A stretch of 17,929 nucleotides of DNA. It comes from an uncultured Bacilli bacterium. Its GTDB lineage: Bacteria > Bacillota_I > Bacilli_A > RF39 > UBA660. Under the pieces are notes generated by a model. The model worked only from the letters and a program-made list of their open reading frames with translations. It was not told the origin of the DNA and did no database searches. The stretch spans positions 1 through 17,929 of the forward strand of contig CAKPPW010000026.1 of assembly GCA_934177995.1 (NCBI GenBank). The letters run 5' to 3'. The stretch's first letter is position 1, and each line of letters starts with the position of its first letter. The position numbers and the translations under genes are program-made. Below, in pieces: positions 1 to 6,433 of the stretch.

Positions 1-677
1 TAGAGTGTAATATTATCTTTAATACTTTCAAATAAAGTATCTCCAATTCCTTTCACTTCTTTTAACTGATTAATATCAGTAAACTCTCCTTTTTCTTCTC
101 GGTAATTAATTATCTCTTTTGCTTTAGCTTCACCAATACCTGGTAGAGTCATTAACTCTTCAAGTGTGGCTGTATTCAAAGAAACTTTAGTATTAGATGT
201 AGAATTATCTTCGATAATAGTAGAAATACAAGCATCATTTTTTATACCATTATTAGAAGCGCATTTTTCTTGTTCTTGTTTTTCCAATTCTTTTACTTTA
301 GTAAAATTCTTAACTTCATCATAAGAGTAAACAATAATAACCATCTCATCGGTAACTTTCTTAGAAAGATTTAAAACTGAGGTATCAGCATCACTCTTTA
401 ACTCTCCGGCTAGATGAATAACATCTATTACTCTACTACCTTTTTTCATACTATAAGTACCAGGATTATTTACTTCTCCTTTAATATCTACTAAATAGTA
501 GGTATCATTATCAGTAGTAGTTTCTTCTTCCTTCTTAGGTGTTAATACTATCTTTTTAGTACTAGTCTTTTTCTTTGGGGTAAAATGACTTCTAAAGATA
601 AAAAATGAAGCTATGACTGACAGTAAAAATAATAGCAAAAGGACAATTAATTTTCTATGTCGGTAAGAAAAAGTCAT
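1..677 (-). CDS. comEA: ComEA, membrane-anchored DNA receptor for competence (3' end at window edge)
   Basis: ComEA binds incoming double-stranded DNA at the outer face of the membrane during natural transformation. My translation gives 225 visible residues: a basic N-terminus and one membrane segment (about 9-28), a Lys/Thr/Glu-rich linker (34-57), an SLBB domain (about 60-117, containing VDIKGEV and GTYSMKKGSRV), a charged spacer with two Cys (139, 150), and a helix-hairpin-helix pair (about 165-225). The two hairpins are LPGIGEAKA (178-186) and VKGIGDTLF (208-216), the non-specific DNA-binding loops of the family. The start is ATG with AGGAGG just upstream (minus strand, near 684-689). The last two bases inside the window read TA in frame right after a typical ComEA C-terminus, so the stop is probably one base outside. 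Whether the rest of a competence system exists cannot be seen here. Confidence 0.93.
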   Translation of the reverse strand, partial: MTFSYRHRKLIVLLLLFLLSVIASFFIFRSHFTPKKKTSTKKIVLTPKKEEETTTDNDTYYLVDIKGEVNNPGTYSMKKGSRVIDVIHLAGELKSDADTSVLNLSKKVTDEMVIIVYSYDEVKNFTKVKELEKQEQEKCASNNGIKNDACISTIIEDNSTSNTKVSLNTATLEELMTLPGIGEAKAKEIINYREEKGEFTDINQLKEVKGIGDTLFESIKDNITL

Positions 678-720
678 GGTCTTTCCTCCTTTCGCTACCA
701 CTATAACAGATAGCTTTTTA

Positions 721-753
721 AAAAGCAAAGAGGCAAAAATTGCATTTTGCCTC
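721..753 (-). terminator. Intrinsic terminator downstream of ftsW
   Basis: A perfect 9-bp stem (GAGGCAAAA at 730-738 with TTTTGCCTC at 745-753) has a 6-nt loop. Read on the minus strand it is followed by a T-rich run (TTTGCTTTTT). It lies after the ftsW stop and before comEA, so it probably separates the two transcripts. Confidence 0.7.
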
Positions 754-758
754 TAAAA

Positions 759-828
759 CTACCCCTCAAATTGCCAAATTGAGCGTTGAATTTAACAAAT
801 TCACCTTCAAAGTACCCCTCAATTTACA
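759..828. repeat. Repeated GAGGGGTA boxes and small palindrome between ftsW and comEA
   Basis: On the minus strand the motif AATTGAGGGGTA (near 813-828) recurs as AATTTGAGGGGTA (near 759-773), about 54 bp apart. Between them lies a palindrome, GAATTT-3 nt-AAATTC (788-802). Function is unknown; it could be a regulator site or part of an untranslated RNA upstream of comEA. Confidence 0.4.
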
Positions 829-853
829 ATATCTCGGTTTCAAACCACAAATT

Positions 854-2005
854 TTATTTTTTTTTATTTTTTTCTTCTTCTCTTATTCTAGTTTCTATTC
901 CTACCTTTTGAACAAAGGTTATGGCAACCATTAAACACAAGGTAAAACTACCTCCATAGCTAATAAATGGTAAAGGAACCCCAGTCATCGGCATCAATCC
1001 TAAAAGTCCCATTAAGTTAACACAAATATGTAAGAATATATAGAAAAGTACCCCATAACAGATTAATGCTCCTCTATTTGTATAACTTTTTTTAGCTATT
1101 AAATAGATTCTAAATAAAACAAAGATATAAGCTAGAATAAGACCTATTCCTGTAACAACACCTAGTTCTTCTACGATAACAGCAAAGATAAAATCAGTAT
1201 AAGGTTCTGGTAAATACAAGTACTTTTGTGTACTATTACCAAGTCCAACTCCTGTTAATCCCCCATTATTAATAGCAATATAACCATTACATACTTGGTT
1301 ACCTTCATCTAACAATCTAGAACAAGGATTAGTAAAAGTTAATCTCTCTAACTGTCTTTCATGAATTAAAGTCTTACCCATTATAGTAAGAACCAAGGCA
1401 GCAAAAAGTACTAAAATGATACCAAAAGTAATAATTTTACCCTTTACCATTCTTGGTATTGGTACTATCAAAAACATAAAAATAACTATTAAAGAAAAGA
1501 TAATAGCAGTTCCAAGATCTGGTTGTAAAATAATTAAGAAAGCAACAATTCCCCCAATAACCAATGGAATAGCACTTATTAAAGGACTAGATAATCTTTT
1601 CTCATTCAATTCGTAATATCTTGCTATAAAAGCGATAATAACTACTTTAGCAAATTCACTAGGCTGAATTGTAATAGGACCTACTTGAAACCAACTCTGA
1701 GCTTGGTTAGTAACTTTACCATATAAAAGCAAAGCAACTAAACCAATTACTATTAGAATAAGTAGTGGTGTTGAAGCCATACCATATAATTTAGTATTAA
1801 ACTTAATAATTATAAAACTAACTAAAGCACTTACTCCTAGGAATATTGCTTGTCTAATAAAATAGCCATAAGCACTCTTACCACTCATATAAGCAGTTAC
1901 ATTACTTGAAGAAAATACCATTATAAGACCAAAGAGAAATAATAAAGTTGTTACAAAGAAAAGTGGTTTATCAAGATACTTGATTACTTTTCTTGTCTTA
2001 GTCAT
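854..2005 (-). CDS. ftsW: FtsW/SpoVE-type septal peptidoglycan glycosyltransferase
   Basis: A SEDS-family polytopic membrane enzyme that polymerises lipid II into glycan strands, normally paired with a class B penicillin-binding protein at the division septum. The 383-residue protein has about ten hydrophobic segments and the family blocks QPSEFAK (114-120), QPDLGTA (161-167), LPEPYTDFIFA (265-275, with D271 at the position of the catalytic Asp) and VPLPFISYGG (343-352). The LPEPYTDF and ISYGG blocks favour FtsW/SpoVE over RodA. The loop before the catalytic block carries a Cys pair (C228, C239). I recall similar insertions in Erysipelotrichia-like homologues. The C-terminus is a charged cytoplasmic tail of Lys/Glu. 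The start ATG has AAGGAGAGG upstream. It is transcribed away from the YjcZ-like gene. In a sporulating organism it could be SpoVE instead; the sequence alone does not separate the two. Confidence 0.92.
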   Translation of the reverse strand: MTKTRKVIKYLDKPLFFVTTLLFLFGLIMVFSSSNVTAYMSGKSAYGYFIRQAIFLGVSALVSFIIIKFNTKLYGMASTPLLILIVIGLVALLLYGKVTNQAQSWFQVGPITIQPSEFAKVVIIAFIARYYELNEKRLSSPLISAIPLVIGGIVAFLIILQPDLGTAIIFSLIVIFMFLIVPIPRMVKGKIITFGIILVLFAALVLTIMGKTLIHERQLERLTFTNPCSRLLDEGNQVCNGYIAINNGGLTGVGLGNSTQKYLYLPEPYTDFIFAVIVEELGVVTGIGLILAYIFVLFRIYLIAKKSYTNRGALICYGVLFYIFLHICVNLMGLLGLMPMTGVPLPFISYGGSFTLCLMVAITFVQKVGIETRIREEEKNKKK

Positions 2006-2085
2006 AAATTGTTATCACTCCTCTCCTTAGTATAAGGATATCACAAACTAACTAGTTTAGAAAGACGGAATAGTCATTTTAATTA

Positions 2086-2113
2086 ACATCTTGACATTAT
2101 TTATCATATTCTA
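2086..2113 (+). promoter_or_regulatory. Candidate sigma-K promoter (overlapping a sigma-A-like one) for the YjcZ-like gene
   Basis: CATATTCTA (2105-2113) fits the sigma-K -10 consensus CATANNNTA. An AC dinucleotide (2086-2087) lies 17 bp upstream, where sigma-K expects its minimal -35. A perfect TTGACA (2091-2096) with TATATT (2112-2117) at 15 bp could instead be a sigma-A promoter with short spacing. The Shine-Dalgarno follows 11 bp after the -10. Confidence 0.5.
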
Positions 2114-2137
2114 TATTAGAAAAAGGAGGAATCTATT

Positions 2138-2299
2138 ATGTATTACTACGGTGGAGGAAGCTGTGGTTGTGGTGGTTCTATGCCTTATTATCCTACTTAT
2201 GGATATGGCTACTACGGACAATCTAACAGTAACTACGCAATCATTTTAGTATTATTTATTCTATTAGTTATCGTTATCGGTGCTAGATATACAAGATAG
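2138..2299 (+). CDS. YjcZ-like small Gly/Tyr-rich sporulation membrane peptide
   Basis: A 53-residue peptide with two parts. The N-terminus (1-32) is rich in Tyr and Gly and contains SCGCGG at 8-13. One C-terminal membrane helix (33-49: NYAIILVLFILLVIVIG runs 32-48) is followed by a short basic end (ARYTR). The shape Gly/Tyr-rich head plus a xxFALIVVLFILLIIVG-like helix is that of the YjcZ family of small sporulation proteins; the assignment is by pattern, not alignment. The start is ATG with GGAGG 8 bp upstream (2125-2129). It is monocistronic, between a candidate sigma-K promoter and a terminator, and divergent from ftsW. The CxC pair in the head is unusual and could take part in disulphide cross-linking or metal binding (inference). 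The molecular role of the family is not established. Confidence 0.75.
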   Translation: MYYYGGGSCGCGGSMPYYPTYGYGYYGQSNSNYAIILVLFILLVIVIGARYTR

Positions 2300-2320
2300 A
2301 AAGGTTTATCCTTTCTTTTT
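2298..2320 (+). terminator. Intrinsic terminator after the YjcZ-like gene
   Basis: A 7-bp stem AGAAAGG (2298-2304) / CCTTTCT (2310-2316) with 5-nt loop TTTAT is followed by TTTTCTTT. The stem begins inside the stop codon of the small gene. Confidence 0.8.
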
Positions 2321-2331
2321 CTTTAATACTG

Positions 2332-2340
2332 TGGTAAAAT
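2332..2340 (+). promoter_or_regulatory. Extended -10 promoter element for def
   Basis: TGGTAAAAT (2332-2340) fits an extended -10 (TGN plus TANNNT), 25 bp before the def start. No good -35 is seen; that region is taken up by the terminator of the preceding gene. Confidence 0.45.
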
Positions 2341-2364
2341 AATGCAAGAAGTGGATGTGGTACT

Positions 2365-2913
2365 ATGTTAAAAACAAAAGAAATATTAGATGAAAAAGAT
2401 AAAAGGTTAAGACTTATCAGTGAAGAGGTAACCTTCCCGCTTGCAAAAGAAGATAAGGAATTAATTGATAAAATGGTCACCTATCTTCATGATAGTCAAA
2501 TAGAAAAACTTGCTAAGAAGTATGATTTAAGACCAGGTATGGGAATGGCTGCTATTCAGTTAGGAGTTCCAAAAAGATATTTAACAATCGTTCATGAAGT
2601 TGCTGAACAAGAATTTGATACTTATGTTATATGTAATCCAAAGATAATAAGCAACTCCGAAGAAAAGATTTATGTAGATATGGGTGAAGGATGTTTATCT
2701 ATCAACCGAGATGTAGAAGGTATCGTTCCAAGATATGCTAGAGTAACGGTTGAAGGATACGACATGGATGGTAATAAAATAAGAATTAGAGCACGAGAAG
2801 AATTAGCCATAGCCTTTCAACATGAAATAGATCATTTAAATGGAATATTATTTATTGATCATATAGATAAAAATAATCCTTATAAAGATCAAGACAAATA
2901 TAGAGCAATATAA
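2365..2913 (+). CDS. def: Peptide deformylase
   Basis: This metallo-hydrolase removes the formyl group from the N-terminal Met of nascent proteins. All three family motifs are present in the 182-residue protein: motif 1 GMGMAAIQ (58-65; usual form GxGxAAxQ), motif 2 EGCLS (108-112, metal-ligand Cys) and motif 3 QHEIDH (152-157, two His ligands and catalytic Glu). Size and the long N-terminal region (1-50) match the Firmicutes-type (type 2) deformylases. The only in-frame start nearby is ATG 2365, preceded by a weak purine-rich GTGGATGTGG. It stands alone: a terminator lies upstream, and downstream its own terminator appears to have been split by the insertion sequence. Confidence 0.96.
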   Translation: MLKTKEILDEKDKRLRLISEEVTFPLAKEDKELIDKMVTYLHDSQIEKLAKKYDLRPGMGMAAIQLGVPKRYLTIVHEVAEQEFDTYVICNPKIISNSEEKIYVDMGEGCLSINRDVEGIVPRYARVTVEGYDMDGNKIRIRAREELAIAFQHEIDHLNGILFIDHIDKNNPYKDQDKYRAI

Positions 2914-2915
2914 AA

Positions 2916-2935
2916 GATGAAGAGTAAATTTAAAA
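2916..2935. terminator. Left arm of a bidirectional terminator interrupted by the IS
   Basis: GATGAAGA (2916-2923) followed by an AAATTTAAAA stretch (2926-2935) lies between the def stop and the IS end. It is inverted-complementary to 4389-4404 on the far side of the IS (TTTTAATTT plus TCTTCATC), after which TATTTTTTATT follows. Joined, they would form a hairpin serving def and the convergent surface-protein gene. The alignment needs small gaps. Confidence 0.55.
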
Positions 2936-2971
2936 TGTACCCAATGTCAAGGACTAAATAAAAAAGAGAGA
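2936..2971. repeat. IS left terminal inverted repeat (orfB end)
   Basis: Pairs with 4353-4388. The inner 12 positions (A6 then GAGAGA) and GGACTA are identical between the two ends; the 8 positions in between (8-15) are the least conserved. Confidence 0.9.
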
Positions 2972-2973
2972 AT

Positions 2974-3822
2974 TTAAACAATGGATGCAAATAGATGATT
3001 TCTGTATTGTACAGGAGTCATCTTTTTTAAATTCCATTGATATCTATAATTATTGTAATATTCAATATAATCTTTTATTTCGTTGCATACATCTCTAAAT
3101 GTAAAACAAGTATCTAAATTTAATTCATCTTTCATATGGCCAAAATAAGATTCTTGTGGAGCATTATCCCAACAATTACCTCTTCTAGACATAGATTGTT
3201 GAATATTATATTTTTTTAATAAATTATGAAATTTGGGGCTTGTATAATGAACTACTTGATCTGAGTGTATTATTACATTTTCATTTAATATTACATTTTT
3301 CTTACGATGTAGTTTTTTTACTGTTTCTAATGATATATCTAATGTCATACTTTCACTTATATAATAAGCAAGTATTTCATTAGTTTCTGCATCTTTTATA
3401 GTAGATAAATAACATTTCTTATTATCTCCATAAAACAAATAAGTAATATCGGTTAAAAGTACATTATATGGTATTCCAGTTTTAAATACTCGATTAATAA
3501 TATTTTCACATGTAGTATGTTCTTGTGTTGCTTTCATCATTCTTCTATAAGGATTGGCCTGTCTTATTGGACATTTTAGCCCAAATTTTTTCATCAATCT
3601 TCTTATCTTTTTAAGATTAAAATGCACATTGAATTCATTATCAAGTACCATCATTATTTGTCTAGCACCTTTTTTACATTTTTTAAATTTGTATACTTTT
3701 AAGATTAGATCAAAATCCTTTTGGTCTTTATTATCTCTTTCAATTCTTTTATTTTCATTTTTTAGATAATTGTAATATCCTGATTTAGAAACACCAATAC
3801 ATTTGCATAAATATGAAGTCAT
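2974..3822 (-). CDS. IS3-family transposase OrfB (DDE catalytic domain)
   Basis: The retroviral-integrase-type transposase part of the element. In the 282 residues from ATG 3822 I see an HTH_21-like segment (about 45-95) and the catalytic triad D125 (LLTDITYL), D188 (HSD) and E224 (PQES), with 35 residues between the last D and E as in the family. The family signature RRGNCWDNAPQES is intact. The residue after HSDQ is normally Gly but is Val here (V190, codon GTA, one base from GGA), which may impair activity. The frame stays open upstream of this ATG to the A-tract at the end of orfA, so the natural product is probably an OrfAB fusion made by frameshifting. In this copy the frame relation is not the usual -1 (see findings). 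Confidence 0.93.
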   Translation of the reverse strand: MTSYLCKCIGVSKSGYYNYLKNENKRIERDNKDQKDFDLILKVYKFKKCKKGARQIMMVLDNEFNVHFNLKKIRRLMKKFGLKCPIRQANPYRRMMKATQEHTTCENIINRVFKTGIPYNVLLTDITYLFYGDNKKCYLSTIKDAETNEILAYYISESMTLDISLETVKKLHRKKNVILNENVIIHSDQVVHYTSPKFHNLLKKYNIQQSMSRRGNCWDNAPQESYFGHMKDELNLDTCFTFRDVCNEIKDYIEYYNNYRYQWNLKKMTPVQYRNHLFASIV

Positions 3823-3907
3823 TCCCTTTAATTCATATTTATCATTGACATATTTTATTGTTTCAAATTTGATATTGATTTGATATCTGTTAAAATTCCC
3901 ATTTCTA

Positions 3908-4294
3908 TCAGTTCGTTTTTTTTAATAATTCATTTTCTGCTTCAAGTAATTTTATCCTAGCTTCAGCTCGTTCAAGTTTTTCTTTGTCAGAAAGTTCTCT
4001 TTTTAGTGTATTTCCAGAATTTGTTGTCCTAGTATCAACTATTTCTCCCGTAGAATTTATTTGTTTTCTCCATCTATAAGCACAATTTTGAATTCTTATA
4101 ATTCCAACAATTTCTGGATCTATATCACATTCTCTAAAAACATCTTGAGGGAATTTTTTATAGTTTTCACATTCTTTAACTAATTTATATTTAAATTCGT
4201 TAGTATATGTAATTCCTTTATTAGTTATGTTTTTAATCCATTTATTTTTAGTTAACTTTTTTACTTGAACATCTGTAAATAAAATTTTTGACAT
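3908..4294 (-). CDS. IS3-family transposase OrfA (helix-turn-helix and leucine zipper)
   Basis: The DNA-binding half of the IS3 transposase. The 128-residue product starts at ATG 4294, 11 bp after AAGGAAG. GTG codons at 4303 and 4306 are in frame but lie too close to that Shine-Dalgarno. The first part holds a helix-turn-helix region (about 28-85; the WR in CAYRWRKQI is typical). The C-terminus (about 98-126) is a heptad-rich coiled coil (ELSDKEKLERAEARIKLLEAENELL), the oligomerisation zipper of the family. It ends at TGA directly after an 8-A tract (AAAAAAAAC, about 3916-3924), the place where frameshifting into OrfB is expected. A TATAAT (4315-4320, minus strand) just upstream is a plausible -10. 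Confidence 0.9.
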   Translation of the reverse strand: MSKILFTDVQVKKLTKNKWIKNITNKGITYTNEFKYKLVKECENYKKFPQDVFRECDIDPEIVGIIRIQNCAYRWRKQINSTGEIVDTRTTNSGNTLKRELSDKEKLERAEARIKLLEAENELLKKTN

Positions 4295-4352
4295 TTTTAT
4301 CACCACTTCCTTATATTATACATCAAGACATAATAAAAACCTATAAAGTAGG

Positions 4353-4388
4353 TCTCTCTTTTTTTGATAGTCCACCTTACAGGTTACA
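4353..4388. repeat. IS right terminal inverted repeat (orfA end)
   Basis: Reverse complement begins TGTAACC, followed by GGACTA at positions 16-21 and ends in AAAAAAGAGAGA, matching the left end over most of 36 bp. Confidence 0.9.
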
Positions 4389-4414
4389 TTTTAATTTCTT
4401 CATCTATTTTTTAT
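4389..4414. terminator. Right arm of the IS-split bidirectional terminator
   Basis: TTTTAATTT and TCTTCATC (4389-4404) are followed on the plus strand by TATTTTTTATT. They are complementary to the left arm at 2916-2935. They lie immediately after the stop of the minus-strand surface-protein gene. Confidence 0.55.
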
Positions 4415-6312
4415 TAACTACTTTTTATTGTAAATGGATCAGTTTTAGTACCTGTTCCCCCAGTTATTACTGCATAAGGGCTTATAAATAGAGCTGGTTT
4501 TATTCCATATGTAGCATTAGCTGGTGCTGCTGCACTAAGTCTTCCATAAGTCTCAACATTATAAACGTCACTGTCAGTTGAGTTTAATAGCCAGTATTCA
4601 GTATTATTATTAATAGTGTCAAACTGTCCTGCCATTAATTCTCCTACTCTTAATAGTCCGATTTCAGAATCTACATAGTTTGTAGACTCCTCATTCATAG
4701 TTGTATCAGTATACTTAATTAATCGATAACTAGTACCTTGAGTATAAGGTGCTATAAACATTTTATAAGGATCAAGTAAATCTTGACTATAATCTTCAGT
4801 AGTATCATCCATATTTAGATAGTCTCTTTTATTTTCTTCTAAGAAATTAGATATAGTTGTATTTCCAAGAAAAGTACTACTTCCACCCCTATCAAAAGTT
4901 GTAGTTACATATGACCCTGATATCTTAATTGGTACAGCACTAGTTAGCTTAGTAAGTATATCATCACTATTGGTATTATGGCCCTCATGACTTACTATTC
5001 GGTATAATCTATTATCCTCATTACCAAATTTAACATATTCACCACTGTATCTATTTGAAAGGAGAGTACCAGTTAAATCAGTATCATTATCTCCTTCTAG
5101 TCTATAAGGATCATCTTCTGTTCCAGTACCTGCTACTATTTTCACAGTGGAAAGTAAATTTACAACGGGTCTAATACCAATTGTCCCATCAGTATTATGT
5201 TCAGCAATTTGTTCGAATCCATTATTATTTTGATGCACTTCAAATATACTACTACTATCGTCATAAATAGGGGTTAGAGTAGCCCAAGTAAGTGTATTTT
5301 CTGCAGTAGTAGCTTCATTATTATTTTCAAAACCAACCCGTACCACCTCATAAGTATTTAATAAACCAACGGCATCAGTCACCATAGTTGTTTCAGGAAT
5401 CTCACGAGAAAAATCACAGTTAGTAGGATCACAATTTAAGGCAGTTGCATTCCATTTACTATCAGTTTTGATAAATTTTTTATAATCTCTTAAATTACCT
5501 AAAAAGCCATCTACTGATGTATCATTTAACCATTGTTCCATATAACTTCCTTGAAAAGCACTACTGTTTCCATCACTATAAGAGATACTAGATATATTCC
5601 ACTGAGTTATCATCTTAAGAGTATGTTCCTTTTGATTTACAGAAACAGCCCGCCAAAGTTTTCCACTATACCAAATATAATTATCTGTGTCACCAGACAT
5701 AACGTAAAAATCACTATTATTAAGACCACCATGTTTACTAAGTATTGTATTAGAAGCAGTCATATTTTCATCACCAATAGCTAGATAATTATCAGGAAGC
5801 TGTAAATCAGAATTAACAAGTCCTAGTGAAACATAAAAATTAATCTTAGATGAAGACTGTGATACAACTTTTATTTTGTAAGTTGAAGACTTTCCCTTTT
5901 CCACTTGAGTACCTTCTACTACTGGTTTAGCAGCAGAATCTTTTGTATAACCTACTAAATAAAGTTCATCATCTGGATCAGCTTGATTATAATAAATAGA
6001 ATTTTTAATAGTTCTATCACTAGTGTTAGTAATATCTATAGTTATTTCTTCTCCATCAGAAGCATTAGTTGGAGTATAAGAAATAATTCCACTTCCTGTT
6101 ATATCAACTGTAGTCTTATTACCAGTTGTATCTGTTATAGTAGCTTTTCCTGTTAAATTTCCAGTTACAACACTATACTTTTGTACTCCTTGCACAGTAA
6201 ACCATGCATAAGAGAAATATCCAACCATCATCAAAATACTTACTCCTACTAAAACAAACATATAAGTAACAGAAATATTAGTATTAGATAACCTTTTTAT
6301 TAAATTTTTCAT
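4414..6312 (-). CDS. Membrane-anchored surface protein with two DUF6273-like modules
   Basis: A 632-residue protein with a short basic N-terminus (MKNLIKRL), one membrane segment (about 16-38) ending in AWFTV, then a long Asn/Thr/Ser/Asp-rich exterior. No second helix, LPXTG or other sorting motif is seen, so it is probably held by an uncleaved signal anchor. Residues about 45-165 look like a beta-sandwich domain. Two modules follow, each ending in the same pattern: GIRPVVNL...GTGTEDDPYRLE (379-406) and GIKPALFI...GTGTKTDPFTIK (603-630). Each is preceded by a segment resembling xWYSGKLWRxVS (module 1, about 212-225). I recognise these as the DUF6273-like repeats common in gut Firmicutes, from memory only. 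One CxxxxC pair (294, 299) could form a disulphide. The start at ATG 6312 is chosen because GGAGAGG lies 6-7 bp upstream; an upstream in-frame ATG (6327) overlaps that Shine-Dalgarno. Function is unknown; surface exposure is inferred. Confidence 0.8.
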   Translation of the reverse strand: MKNLIKRLSNTNISVTYMFVLVGVSILMMVGYFSYAWFTVQGVQKYSVVTGNLTGKATITDTTGNKTTVDITGSGIISYTPTNASDGEEITIDITNTSDRTIKNSIYYNQADPDDELYLVGYTKDSAAKPVVEGTQVEKGKSSTYKIKVVSQSSSKINFYVSLGLVNSDLQLPDNYLAIGDENMTASNTILSKHGGLNNSDFYVMSGDTDNYIWYSGKLWRAVSVNQKEHTLKMITQWNISSISYSDGNSSAFQGSYMEQWLNDTSVDGFLGNLRDYKKFIKTDSKWNATALNCDPTNCDFSREIPETTMVTDAVGLLNTYEVVRVGFENNNEATTAENTLTWATLTPIYDDSSSIFEVHQNNNGFEQIAEHNTDGTIGIRPVVNLLSTVKIVAGTGTEDDPYRLEGDNDTDLTGTLLSNRYSGEYVKFGNEDNRLYRIVSHEGHNTNSDDILTKLTSAVPIKISGSYVTTTFDRGGSSTFLGNTTISNFLEENKRDYLNMDDTTEDYSQDLLDPYKMFIAPYTQGTSYRLIKYTDTTMNEESTNYVDSEIGLLRVGELMAGQFDTINNNTEYWLLNSTDSDVYNVETYGRLSAAAPANATYGIKPALFISPYAVITGGTGTKTDPFTIKSS

Positions 6313-6406
6313 TTTTATCCTCTCCATATTCTATATAAATAATAACATAAAACTAGTCTCTTTTGAAGATATTTTTTACTAAACTGGAAAAAATAGTTAT
6401 CTTTTG

Positions 6407-6415
6407 CATACATTA
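6407..6415 (+). promoter_or_regulatory. Candidate mother-cell (sigma-E/sigma-K) -10 element for cotE
   Basis: CATACATT (6407-6414) fits the sigma-E -10 consensus CATACAHT, and CATACATTA also fits sigma-K CATANNNTA. No convincing -35 is seen at the right distance. The Shine-Dalgarno begins only 6 bp after the element, so the mRNA leader would be about 13 nt. Confidence 0.45.
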
Positions 6416-6433
6416 AATTGAGGAGGGATAAGT

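Larger units (their letters stand above)
2936..4388 (-). mobile_element. IS3-family (IS150-like) insertion sequence, 1453 bp
   Basis: The element has two consecutive transposase reading frames between imperfect 36-bp terminal inverted repeats (2936-2971 and 4353-4388). Both ends begin TGTA, then share CC at 6-7, GGACTA at 16-21 and an A-rich run ending GAGAGA at 25-36. Length, TG...CA ends and orfA/orfB layout match IS150-like elements. No direct target duplication abuts the TG/CA ends. TTAA occurs on both sides two bases further out (2930-2933 and 4391-4394), which would fit only if the ends were AATGTA. A perfect TTGACA (2945-2950, minus strand) faces outward from the orfB end, as in elements that build a promoter when their ends join as a circle. 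A short hairpin with a T-run (4339-4353) just inside the other end could stop incoming transcription. Confidence 0.93.

Noticed and set aside
740..934. Short plus-strand open frame between comEA and ftsW
   Set aside because: No Shine-Dalgarno, low-complexity Phe/Tyr-rich translation from the complement of the ftsW Lys-rich tail and the terminator region.
2930..4394. TTAA on both sides of the IS as a target-site duplication
   Set aside because: It requires ends two bases outside the TG/CA termini and is part of an AT palindrome, so chance is likely. Noted in the IS entry but not called as a feature.
6327..6327. Upstream ATG as the start of the 632-residue surface protein
   Set aside because: The codons from this ATG spell the GGAGAGG Shine-Dalgarno used by the ATG at 6312.
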